From positions 3,534,001 through 3,598,000 of the forward strand of contig NZ_CP110136.1 in assembly GCF_025979705.1 (NCBI RefSeq): DNA of 64,000 nt, given 5' to 3'. Positions 25,046 through 32,991 of this stretch are shown here, one piece after another. A program made the translations under genes and the position numbers. This DNA comes from Hymenobacter sp. YIM 151858-1 (GTDB taxonomy: Bacteria; Bacteroidota; Bacteroidia; Cytophagales; Hymenobacteraceae). Below the pieces are notes generated by a model. That model had not been told where the DNA came from and searched no databases. It worked only from the letters and a program-made list of their open reading frames with translations. The stretch's first letter is position 1; each line of letters begins with the position of its first letter.

Positions 25046-26353
25046 ATGAAACATATACCTGCAACCCTAGTGCCCGCCTTGGCTCTGCTTACGCTAGGTG
25101 GCTGCACGGTCGCGCAAACGACCACTACCACCGAGCCGGACGGGGTGTACTATTCATCGAAGGACCGGACCACCGAAATCGTAACGGCCTCGACGCAATC
25201 CGGCCCCGCCGACCTAGGCGCCGCCGCCGACGACCCTGATGCCGTAGCTAACCCCGAGTACCGCGACGGCAGCGCCCGGCCCCGGGGCAGCGCCTCCGAC
25301 GAGTATTACGCCGAGGATTACGATTATTCGTACTCGGCTCGCATCCGGCGCTTTCACCAGCCCGGCTACCGCGGCTTTGGCTTGGGCTACTACGATTACG
25401 CCTACATCGACTACTACTGGTACAACCCCAGCCCATTCTATTACGGCTACGACATTTACGGCCGGCCCTGGGGCTACGACCCGTTCTGGGGGCCTGGCTG
25501 GGGCGGTGGCTCTTTCGTGAACATCAACCTAGGGTGGGGCAACCGCTGGGGTGGCTTTTATAACCCGTACCGGCCCTGGGGCTGGGGCGGTGCCGGCTGG
25601 GGCTACGGCGGTTACTACCGCGGTTTCTACGACGGCTACTACTCCAATTACTACGGCAACAACTGGGGCTGGGGCGGCCGCAACCGCAACTGGGGTGGCA
25701 TTGGCAACGATGGCCGCAACGCAAACTACCGCCCGCGCCGCGACCGGGGCGTGGAGGCCATCAACGCCGGTGATACGGGCGCTGGCCGCCCGCGCGTAGA
25801 TGGGCCCACCGGTGGCCGCATGGCCAACACCGGCACTGTGCCCGGCTCCGCAGCACCCGCAACGCCGCGGGCCCGCGGCCGCGTGGAGGATGCACCCAGC
25901 ACCGGCCCCGTTACGGGAGGCAGCACCACTACTACTGCCCCTCAACCCGGCCGGGGCCGCTTGTACCGCATCGTGGAAGGGGGCACCGTGCCCGCCGAGG
26001 GCGGTGGCCGCATCCCGTCGGGCACTACTGCCGATCAGCCCGCCAGCACCGGCTACGACCGGCGCCGCAGCCGCATCGACGAGGGCGGCAGCCCTGCCGG
26101 CCAGCCGCAACGCGAGGTAGATTACTCGCAGCCGCGCCCGCGCCGCGAGCGTGCCGCCGACTACAGCTCGCCCGCGCCCGAACGCCCCCGTAGCTACGAC
26201 GCGCCCCAACGCTCTTACGAAGCTCCGCAGCGTTCTTACGAGGCGCCCACGCGCTCGTACGACCGCGGCAACAGCAGCGGCGGGTTTAACGGCGGCAATA
26301 GCGGAGGCAGCAACGGCGGCGGTAGCCGCGGCGGCCGTGGCCGTGTTGATTAA
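25046..26353 (+). CDS. Gly/Tyr/Trp-rich low-complexity lipoprotein
   Basis: A 435-residue predicted lipoprotein with lipobox LGGC (Cys20). Residues 80-235 are extremely rich in Tyr, Gly, Trp, Asn and Phe (YYDYAYIDYYWYNPSPFYYG, GWGNRWGGFYNPYRPWGWGG). Residues 240-345 are Pro/Ala/Gly-rich. The C terminus repeats RSYEAPQ-type units (about 375-410) and ends in Gly/Ser/Asn tracts and RGGRGRVD. No catalytic motif is visible. Composition resembles aromatic-rich sticker-and-spacer proteins, but function is unknown. A TACCTTTT (25024-25031) may be its -7 box. The FadL-like porin gene starts 44 bases after its stop, so the two may form an operon. Confidence 0.8.
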   Translation: MKHIPATLVPALALLTLGGCTVAQTTTTTEPDGVYYSSKDRTTEIVTASTQSGPADLGAAADDPDAVANPEYRDGSARPRGSASDEYYAEDYDYSYSARIRRFHQPGYRGFGLGYYDYAYIDYYWYNPSPFYYGYDIYGRPWGYDPFWGPGWGGGSFVNINLGWGNRWGGFYNPYRPWGWGGAGWGYGGYYRGFYDGYYSNYYGNNWGWGGRNRNWGGIGNDGRNANYRPRRDRGVEAINAGDTGAGRPRVDGPTGGRMANTGTVPGSAAPATPRARGRVEDAPSTGPVTGGSTTTTAPQPGRGRLYRIVEGGTVPAEGGGRIPSGTTADQPASTGYDRRRSRIDEGGSPAGQPQREVDYSQPRPRRERAADYSSPAPERPRSYDAPQRSYEAPQRSYEAPTRSYDRGNSSGGFNGGNSGGSNGGGSRGGRGRVD

Positions 26354-26397
26354 GCAGCGCCTTCCTTGCTAACGCTTTCGGAGTTCTTCTCTCAGCT

Positions 26398-27963
26398 ATG
26401 AAACAATACTTCGTGGGGCTGGCCTTGCTGGGCTTGGCCAGCCCTCTTTTTGCCCAATCCGAAGCCGATGCGCTCCGGTACTCGCGGCTGCAGTTTGGCG
26501 GCACGGCCCGTACGCAGGCCATTGGGGGCGCCAACGTAGCCCTAGGTGCCGACCTCAACAACCTCAGCAGCAACCCGGCCGGCCTGGGTTTGTATCAGCG
26601 TTCGGAGTTTACGTTTTCGCCGGGCCTGGGCCTTGGCAGCAGCAAGGCGCAGGTAAGCAACGTGCAGGGCGCGCCAAGCCTTTCCGACGGGCGCAACAGC
26701 GTGCACCTGGCCAACGCGGGCTTGGTGTTCGTAAACCGCCGCCCCGATAGCGACAACAACCCCTGGCGCGGCGGCACGCTGGCTTTCGGCTTCACGCGCG
26801 TCAACGATTTCAACGCCAGCTTCAACTACCGCAGTAACATTGCCGACAACCGTTCGCTGTTCCAACGCTTCCGCGAACCTAGGGCCGGTGCCGGCCAGAG
26901 CCTGGGTGATGTGTACGACGACGTGGACCAGCAATTCGCGGATAACCAATACGCCACGCTCGACGGCCTGGCCTACGGCGCCTACCTCGTGAACTACGAC
27001 CGGTTGCCCAACGGCAACTACGTCGTGAACACGCCCTCGGCCCTGCGCCGCTCGGTGGTGCGGCAAGAGGAAACCGTGCTGAACACCGGCTCGCAAACCC
27101 AGTTCGACGTGGGCTACGGCGGCAGCTACCGCGACAAGCTCTACATCGGGGGCGGGCTCGGCATCGTTACCACGCGCTTCAACTCCACGCGCGAGCTGCG
27201 CGAGGCCGATGAAGTGGGCACCAGCCGCTCGTTTGGCTCCTTGGTGCTGCGCGACGAGGTAGAAACCCGGGGCAGCGGCTTCAACGTGCGCCTGGGCGTG
27301 ATTTACCGCCCGCTCGATTGGCTGCGCCTCGGAGCCTCGGCGCAGTCGCCCACGGCCTTTCAGCTCGACGATACCTACCAAACCTCGCTCGACGTGACGT
27401 TTAAAGAGCCGCTGCGGGTTGATGGGCAGAATATCAGCTCGGCCTCCGTAGCCACCGATGCCGACCTGGGGCGCTACAGCTACCGCCTTACCACCCCGTG
27501 GCGCCTGAATACCGGGGCGGCCGCCGTTATCGGCAAGTACGGCTTCGTGTCGGCCGATGTGGAGCTGCTCGATTACAGCCAGGCCCGCCTGCGCGGCGAC
27601 TCGAACCTGGAGTTTGGCAGCAGCTACAGCTTTTCGGCTGAAAACGATGCCATTGGCCGCCAGTACCGCAACACCGTGAACGTGCGCGTGGGCGGCGAAG
27701 CCCGCCTCGATGCCTTCCGGTTGCGCCTGGGCTACGCCAACTACGGCGACCCGTACCGCAGCAGCGACTTCGACCGCACGCAGCAGTTCTTTACCGGCGG
27801 CGTGGGCTTGCGCCAGAAAAACCTGAGCCTCGACTTGGCCGGCGTGTACGGCCTCAGCGACCGGTACTACTCGCCCTACACCCTGGCCGACAACTCGCAG
27901 CCCGTGGTGAAAGTGCAGGGCAACCGCCTCAACACCACCCTTACCCTGGGCCTGCAGTTTTAA
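26398..27963 (+). CDS. OmpP1/FadL/TodX family outer membrane protein
   Basis: A 521-residue beta-barrel protein with a signal peptide (MKQYFVGLALLGLASPLFAQ) and C-terminal phenylalanine (LGLQF). The N terminus shows the family pattern GGTARTQAIGGANVALGADLNNLSSNPAGL, where NPAGL matches the conserved hatch segment of FadL-like transporters. Such channels carry hydrophobic compounds across the outer membrane; the Bacteroidetes group has no defined substrate. Alternating aromatic and polar strands continue to the end. It follows the Gly/Tyr-rich lipoprotein gene and is followed by a strong terminator. Confidence 0.82.
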   Translation: MKQYFVGLALLGLASPLFAQSEADALRYSRLQFGGTARTQAIGGANVALGADLNNLSSNPAGLGLYQRSEFTFSPGLGLGSSKAQVSNVQGAPSLSDGRNSVHLANAGLVFVNRRPDSDNNPWRGGTLAFGFTRVNDFNASFNYRSNIADNRSLFQRFREPRAGAGQSLGDVYDDVDQQFADNQYATLDGLAYGAYLVNYDRLPNGNYVVNTPSALRRSVVRQEETVLNTGSQTQFDVGYGGSYRDKLYIGGGLGIVTTRFNSTRELREADEVGTSRSFGSLVLRDEVETRGSGFNVRLGVIYRPLDWLRLGASAQSPTAFQLDDTYQTSLDVTFKEPLRVDGQNISSASVATDADLGRYSYRLTTPWRLNTGAAAVIGKYGFVSADVELLDYSQARLRGDSNLEFGSSYSFSAENDAIGRQYRNTVNVRVGGEARLDAFRLRLGYANYGDPYRSSDFDRTQQFFTGGVGLRQKNLSLDLAGVYGLSDRYYSPYTLADNSQPVVKVQGNRLNTTLTLGLQF

Positions 27964-27988
27964 GCCGCGCACCTAGGGCCCGCTAATG

Positions 27989-28026
27989 GCAAAGGGGCAG
28001 CGCCGATGTCGGCGCTGCCCCTTTGC
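27989..28026 (+). terminator. Bidirectional terminator after the FadL-like gene
   Basis: Perfect 18-bp stem (27989-28006 with 28009-28026). It lies between this gene and the convergent lipoprotein gene ending at 28055. Confidence 0.8.
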
Positions 28027-28054
28027 GGTTGCGGGCAGGCTGAGCACTTAGGGC

Positions 28055-28981
28055 TCAGCGGTTTACTTTCACATCGAGCACCACGGCAATGGGGCTTACG
28101 GTGCCCACTTCGCGCACCAGCAGCAGGCCGTCTTTGTTATCGGCCGTCCGGAAAGCCAGCACCTGATCCTTTTGCACGCGCAGGGAGCCGACGCGGTTGC
28201 CGGCCGCTGCCACGGCAGCGGTAATAGCCACGTCGGAGTTAATCTGGTTGAAGCTCGCGGGCGTGAGGGCCGTAAGCTGCAGGCCGGTGTTGCGGCGCGT
28301 GGCCCAGCTCCGCACCTTCAGGTTGGGGGCGGTTTCGGCCGCGGGGGCCGTGGGCGAGGCCAGCGTGGGTGCGGTTCCGTTGGGCACGTACACCAGGTCA
28401 ATCAGCTCCTGAAACCCGCGGGCGTCGGTGGCGTGGGCGGGCAGCACCAGGCCGCGCGAGGTGGCCACGGCGGCGAGGCTGGTGCGGCGCACCGAGGGTT
28501 CGAGCCGGGCCGAGTAGCTCAGCCACGTCCGGATGGAGTCGGGCTGGCGCACGGTGAGCACGTAGCTGCGCCGGGTGGTTTGGCCCTCGGCGTCCTCCAC
28601 GCGGTAGGTCCAGGTTTCGCGGCCCGAAATATTGCTGGTTTTTAGGCGGTTGCTGAACAGGAAAAAGTCGCGGCCGCTGATGAGCGTATCGAGGTACAGG
28701 CGCTCGGGCTCCTCCACGCGCGCCTCCTGGTTGTTCAGCCGGACCGAGTATTGCACCCCAATGCTGAAGCGCCGCAGCTTGGGGCTGCGCTGCTTTTCGC
28801 GCACTTCGGCAAACGTGCGCGTCCGAAAGGTGTCGCCGGGCGTGGTGGCGCGGGTATTGGTCAGCAGCGTGCCTTCCGAGATGAAATCCAGGAACGGCGC
28901 CGGCGACGGATCGGCCCCGCCGCAGCTGCCGAGCAGGGCAGGGGCGAGCAGAAGCAAAAGGTAAACGAGGCGTAAACGCAT
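28055..28981 (-). CDS. Hypothetical lipoprotein
   Basis: A 308-residue predicted lipoprotein with lipobox LLGSC (Cys20). Residues 25-190 look like beta-sandwich material (FSIGVQYSVRLNNQEARVEEPERL, WTYRVEDAEGQTTRRSYVLTV); the second half includes a Thr/Ala/Pro linker and another beta-rich part ending DVKVNR. I recognise no family. The ATG at 28981 is chosen because the signal peptide starts there; a much longer frame upstream is not signal-like. A one-mismatch -7 box (GACCTTTG on the minus strand, 28991-28998) lies just upstream. Divergent from the peptidase gene. Confidence 0.8.
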   Translation of the reverse strand: MRLRLVYLLLLLAPALLGSCGGADPSPAPFLDFISEGTLLTNTRATTPGDTFRTRTFAEVREKQRSPKLRRFSIGVQYSVRLNNQEARVEEPERLYLDTLISGRDFFLFSNRLKTSNISGRETWTYRVEDAEGQTTRRSYVLTVRQPDSIRTWLSYSARLEPSVRRTSLAAVATSRGLVLPAHATDARGFQELIDLVYVPNGTAPTLASPTAPAAETAPNLKVRSWATRRNTGLQLTALTPASFNQINSDVAITAAVAAAGNRVGSLRVQKDQVLAFRTADNKDGLLLVREVGTVSPIAVVLDVKVNR

Positions 28982-29088
28982 AGCTGAAACCAAAGGTCGG
29001 GGAAAGCGGCCGATTTGCGTACCTAGGGCAGCAAGCCGGCCATTGGTAAGCCCAACGGCGGCACCTAGGGCGGCGGGCGGTGTTTGTG

Positions 29089-29096
29089 TACCTTTA
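29089..29096 (+). promoter_or_regulatory. -7-like box for the S9 peptidase gene
   Basis: TACCTTTA, one base from TAnnTTTG, 24 bases before the chosen ATG at 29120, which argues against the longer frame beginning at 29084. Confidence 0.4.
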
Positions 29097-29119
29097 ACGC
29101 CGCTACTGAGTTTTCTTAC

Positions 29120-31342
29120 ATGACCCACCGATTCAAGACCTTCGGCCTCGCGGCTGGCCTGCTGCTGAGCAGTGCGCCCGTGGCCGTGCTGGTGCCCGCG
29201 GCACCGGCGGTGGCGCAGCAGCGCCAGTCCATCACCCTCGAAGATATCTGGGCCAAAGGCACCTTCGCGCCCAAGCAGGTGCAGGGCTTTAACTGGATGC
29301 GCGACGGCCGCTACTACTCCTCGCTCGACAAAGGCGAGGTGGTGCAGCACGACGTAACCACCGGCCAGGCCACGCAAACCCTCGTATCGGCCCAGCAGCT
29401 ACGGCCCCTAGGTGCGCAGCAGCCTATTGCCGTGGAGGGCTACGAGTTCAACGCCGACGAGCAGAAAATGCTCTTCAGCACCGATGTGGAGCCGATTTAC
29501 CGCCGCTCCAGCAAGGCCAATTACTACGTGTACGACCGCGCCGGCCAAAAGCTGGTGCCGCTCAGCGCCGGGGGCAAGCAGAGCTACGCCACCTTCTCGC
29601 CCGACGGCCGCCGCGTGGCCTTCATGCGCCAGAACAACCTGTTTGTGGTTGACTTGCAGACCATGCAGGAAACCCCCATCACCACCGATGGCCAGGTAAA
29701 CAAGCTCATCCACGGCGGCGGCGACTGGGTGTACGAGGAGGAATTTGAGGTATCGAAAGCCTTCCAATGGTCGCCCGACTCCCGGCAGGTGGCGTTCATC
29801 AGCTTCGACGAAAGCCGCGTGCCCGAGTACAACATGCAGGAGTGGGGCCCGCTCTACCCTAAGGACTACCGCTATAAGTACCCCAAAGCCGGCGAGCCGA
29901 ACTCGGTGGTAACGGTATCGGTGTACGACGTGGCGGCCGGTCGCACGGCCAAAATGGACATCGGCCCGGAAACCGATCAGTACATTCCGCGCATCCTCTG
30001 GACGCAGACGCCCAACCTGCTGAGCATCCAGCGCATGAACCGCCTGCAGAACAAGCTCGAGATTCTGCACGCCGATGCCACCACGGGCAAAAGCTCGGTA
30101 GCCTGGACGGACACCGACAAAGCGTACGTGGAAGTAACCGACGATTTGCGCTACCTCAAAAACGGCAAGCAGTTCATCATCAGCTCGGAGCGCGACGGCT
30201 ACCGCCACCTCTACCTCTTCGACATGAAGGGCAAGCTGGTGAAGCAGCTAACCCAGGGCAACTGGGATGTGTCGGAGTTTTTGGGCGTGGATGAAGCCAA
30301 AGGCCTGGCCTACTACCTCTCAGCCGAAGCTTCGCCGTTCGAGCGGCACCTCTACCGCGTCGATCTGAAAGGCAAAGGCAAGCAGCGCCTAGGTGAAAGT
30401 GGTGGCGGCACCGACGTGGTGAACATGAGCCCCGATTTCCGCTACTACCTCAACTACCACACCGCCGCCAACGAGCCGGTTACCGTGAGCCTGCGCACCG
30501 CCCAGGATGGCAAAGCCGTGAAGGTGCTCGAAGACAACGCCGCCCTGAAGCAGCGCATGAAGGACTATGGCTTTGTGCCGCAGGAGTTCTTCTCGTTCAA
30601 AACCTCGGAGGGCGTGCAGCTGAACGGTACCACCATCAAGCCCGCCAACATGGAGGCCGGCAAAAAGTACCCGGTGCTGATGTTCCTGTACGGCGGCCCC
30701 GGCTCGCAGAAGGTGCTCGATAAGTGGAACAGCGTCGATTACTACACCTGGTTTCAGATGCTGGCGCAGCAAGGCTACGTGGTGGCCATCGTGGATAACC
30801 GCGGCACCGGCGGGCGCGGCGCGGCCTTCAAAAAGGTTACGTACGGCCAGCTGGGCAAGCTCGAAACCATCGACCAGGGCGAGGCGGCCAAGTACCTGGG
30901 CGCGCAGCCCTGGGCCGACAAATCGCGCATCGGCATCTTTGGCTGGAGCTTCGGCGGCTACCTTTCGGCCTTGGCCGTTACCAAAAACGCCGACTTGTTT
31001 AAGGTGGGCATCTCGGTAGCACCCGTAACCACCTGGCGCTACTACGACTCCATCTACACCGAGCGTTTCCTGAAAACCCCGCAGGAAAACCCCTCAGGCT
31101 ACGACGAAAACTCGCCCGTACAGTTCGCTAATCAGCTGAAAGGCAAGCTGCTGCTGGTGCACGGTACCGGCGACGACAACGTGCACTTCCAGAACTCGGT
31201 AGCCTTTACCGATGCGCTCATCAAGGCCAACAAAGACTTCCAGCAGCTGTACTACCCCAACCGCAACCACGGCATCTACGGCGGCAGCACGCGCCTGCAC
31301 CTGTTCCGGCAGATGACAAATTTCCTGCAGCAGAACCTGTAA
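29120..31342 (+). CDS. S9 family peptidase, dipeptidyl-peptidase IV type
   Basis: A 740-residue exported serine peptidase cleaving X-Pro or X-Ala dipeptides from peptides in the periplasm or outside. Signal peptide (residues 1-32, ending AVAQQ), N-terminal eight-bladed DPPIV propeller with the substrate-binding double-Glu region DWVYEEEF, then the alpha/beta-hydrolase domain. Catalytic triad: Ser610 (GWSFGGY), Asp685 (GTGDDNVHFQ), His717 (NHGIYGG), in spacing matching mammalian DPP4. Start chosen at 29120 for the signal peptide and the -7-like box upstream. Appears monocistronic. Confidence 0.94.
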   Translation: MTHRFKTFGLAAGLLLSSAPVAVLVPAAPAVAQQRQSITLEDIWAKGTFAPKQVQGFNWMRDGRYYSSLDKGEVVQHDVTTGQATQTLVSAQQLRPLGAQQPIAVEGYEFNADEQKMLFSTDVEPIYRRSSKANYYVYDRAGQKLVPLSAGGKQSYATFSPDGRRVAFMRQNNLFVVDLQTMQETPITTDGQVNKLIHGGGDWVYEEEFEVSKAFQWSPDSRQVAFISFDESRVPEYNMQEWGPLYPKDYRYKYPKAGEPNSVVTVSVYDVAAGRTAKMDIGPETDQYIPRILWTQTPNLLSIQRMNRLQNKLEILHADATTGKSSVAWTDTDKAYVEVTDDLRYLKNGKQFIISSERDGYRHLYLFDMKGKLVKQLTQGNWDVSEFLGVDEAKGLAYYLSAEASPFERHLYRVDLKGKGKQRLGESGGGTDVVNMSPDFRYYLNYHTAANEPVTVSLRTAQDGKAVKVLEDNAALKQRMKDYGFVPQEFFSFKTSEGVQLNGTTIKPANMEAGKKYPVLMFLYGGPGSQKVLDKWNSVDYYTWFQMLAQQGYVVAIVDNRGTGGRGAAFKKVTYGQLGKLETIDQGEAAKYLGAQPWADKSRIGIFGWSFGGYLSALAVTKNADLFKVGISVAPVTTWRYYDSIYTERFLKTPQENPSGYDENSPVQFANQLKGKLLLVHGTGDDNVHFQNSVAFTDALIKANKDFQQLYYPNRNHGIYGGSTRLHLFRQMTNFLQQNL

Positions 31343-31360
31343 AAGGGTAATTTTTCCAAT

Positions 31361-31450
31361 AAAAAGTCCTTCTTTTGAGCTGAGCCCTAGGTAGCTCGTG
31401 CCCCGTGCACCGCTGCCAACCCGCTCGGCCAAGAGAAGGATTTTTTGTTT
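31361..31450 (+). terminator. Possible long-loop terminator after the S9 peptidase gene
   Basis: AAAAAGTCCTTCTTTT at 31361-31376 is imperfectly complementary to AAGAGAAGGATTTTTT at 31431-31446, ending in a T-rich run. The loop is about 55 bases, so this is a weak call. Confidence 0.35.
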
Positions 31451-31488
31451 TCATAAGAAAACCTGCTCCGGGCCGTTTCCTTTCAGGT

Positions 31489-31496
31489 GACTTTTG
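31489..31496 (+). promoter_or_regulatory. -7-like box for the TonB-CTD lipoprotein gene
   Basis: GACTTTTG, one mismatch from TAnnTTTG, 15 bases before the ATG at 31511. It supports that start over one at 31487. Confidence 0.4.
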
Positions 31497-31510
31497 CGTA
31501 CAACCCCGCC

Positions 31511-32983
31511 ATGCGTAAGCTTACACTGAAAACGGCACTAGTAGGCGTAACCCTCGGGGTTGGGGTATTGAGCAGCTGCCAGCGCGAGCCGGCCGCCAAA
31601 GCCGAGGCCACCGCGGCGCAACAAGCCGATGCCGTAGCCAACGACGATACCCTAGGTGCCGAAGCCGTTGCGGAGCAACCTACGCAAGTAACCTGGCACC
31701 AGCTGCGGCAGGCCACCAACCGCAAAGCCCCGCTGATTCGCTACGCGGCCGTGCGCCGCCCCACGGTGCTCGATACGGCTGCTCCGCCGCCCAGCGAAGC
31801 GCGCCTGTTCGACCTGACCCTAAAGCCGAGCGAGTTTTTCCGCATCGACCCTACGCAGCCCGCCGAAGTGCGCGGGCGTGAAGGCACCGTAGTGCGCATT
31901 CCGGCCAATGCCTTGGTTGATGCGCGCCAGCAAGCACCTAGGGGCCCGGTGTGGGTTGAGCTGAAAGAATGCTACTCGCTTACCGATTTGCTGCTCTCGA
32001 ACTGCGTGAGCATGAGCGTGAGCGGCGACGCGCTGCAGGCCAGCGGCATGCTGCTGGTGCGCGCCACCACCGCCCGCGGGCAGCAGCTGCGCCTGGCCGA
32101 AGGCCGAGCCCTGGAGCTGGTAGTACCCAGCGAGCAGCGCCACCCCGGCCTGCAGCTGTACCACAGCCCCGGCCGCACGCCCAAGCGCTGGGCTGCCGCA
32201 CCCGTACCCGCCGACGAGGACGAGGTGCTCAGCGAAGCCCAAACCATGCCCAGCTACGGCAACGGCCCCGAGGCCCTGAGCCGCCTGGTTCGCTACCCGG
32301 CCACCGCCGCCGAGCGCAAAACCGAAGGCTTTGTGTTTGCCTCGTTTGTGGTGGATGAAGCCGGCCGCGTGCTTACCCCCAAGGTGCTGCGCGGCCTGGG
32401 CGATGGTTGCGACGAAGAAGCCTTGCGGGTGTTGCAACAGTCGTCGGGGCACTGGCTGCCCGGCCGGCAAGGCAGCCAGGCCGTGAAGGTGAAGATGGTG
32501 GTGCCCATTCGTTTCGCGCTGAACGATGCCGCCGTAGCCTCCGCCGAAAGCACGGCCGTGGCCGCTTCGGCCGCGGCCCACGAAATGCCGGCTGCGCCTG
32601 CAACTCCCGCCGAGCCTGCCCCGGAGCCCGGCTCGATGTTCCGGAGCGGGCGCCTGGGCTGGCTTACCTGCCTGCGGCCCTGGCGCACGGCCAACCAAAC
32701 CACGTCCTTCACGGTAGCGGCCGATGTGGACGAGCACACCACCGTGCGCCTGGTGTACCCCGATTCGCCGGTAATCCTGGAGGGCGAGCGGCAGGCCGAT
32801 GGGTACTCGTTTGCGCAAGTGCCGGCGCAGCAGCGGGCCGTGCTGGTGGGTTTGCGCTACTTCAACGGCAGCCCCTACGTGGCCATGCGCGAGGTAGTGC
32901 CCGGCAGCGGCCCCGTACCCCCGCTCGAGTTCAAGGAAAGCACCCTCGGCGACCTGGAGCAGCTGTTGGAGCGTTTGCGCTAG
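31511..32983 (+). CDS. Lipoprotein with an internal TonB C-terminal-like domain
   Basis: A 490-residue predicted lipoprotein (lipobox LSSC, Cys23). Residues 95-235 form a domain of unknown family containing REGTVVRIPANALVDA and WVELKECYSLTDLL, a layout seen in Bacteroidetes surface proteins. Residues about 254-337 resemble the TonB C-terminal domain (RLVRYPATAAERKTEGFV, FVVDEAGRVLTPKVLRGLGD, GCDEEALRVLQQSSGHWLPG, MVVPIRF). After an Ala/Pro linker the last 120 residues are another beta-rich domain. There is no N-terminal membrane anchor for ExbB/ExbD coupling, so energy transduction is unlikely; a binding role is inferred. Start supported by the -7-like box at 31489. Confidence 0.75.
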   Translation: MRKLTLKTALVGVTLGVGVLSSCQREPAAKAEATAAQQADAVANDDTLGAEAVAEQPTQVTWHQLRQATNRKAPLIRYAAVRRPTVLDTAAPPPSEARLFDLTLKPSEFFRIDPTQPAEVRGREGTVVRIPANALVDARQQAPRGPVWVELKECYSLTDLLLSNCVSMSVSGDALQASGMLLVRATTARGQQLRLAEGRALELVVPSEQRHPGLQLYHSPGRTPKRWAAAPVPADEDEVLSEAQTMPSYGNGPEALSRLVRYPATAAERKTEGFVFASFVVDEAGRVLTPKVLRGLGDGCDEEALRVLQQSSGHWLPGRQGSQAVKVKMVVPIRFALNDAAVASAESTAVAASAAAHEMPAAPATPAEPAPEPGSMFRSGRLGWLTCLRPWRTANQTTSFTVAADVDEHTTVRLVYPDSPVILEGERQADGYSFAQVPAQQRAVLVGLRYFNGSPYVAMREVVPGSGPVPPLEFKESTLGDLEQLLERLR

Positions 32984-32991
32984 CCCATTAC

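Noticed and set aside
26542-27972. 476-codon frame opposite the FadL-like gene
   Set aside because: Low-complexity Val/Ala/His-rich translation typical of antisense GC-rich DNA.
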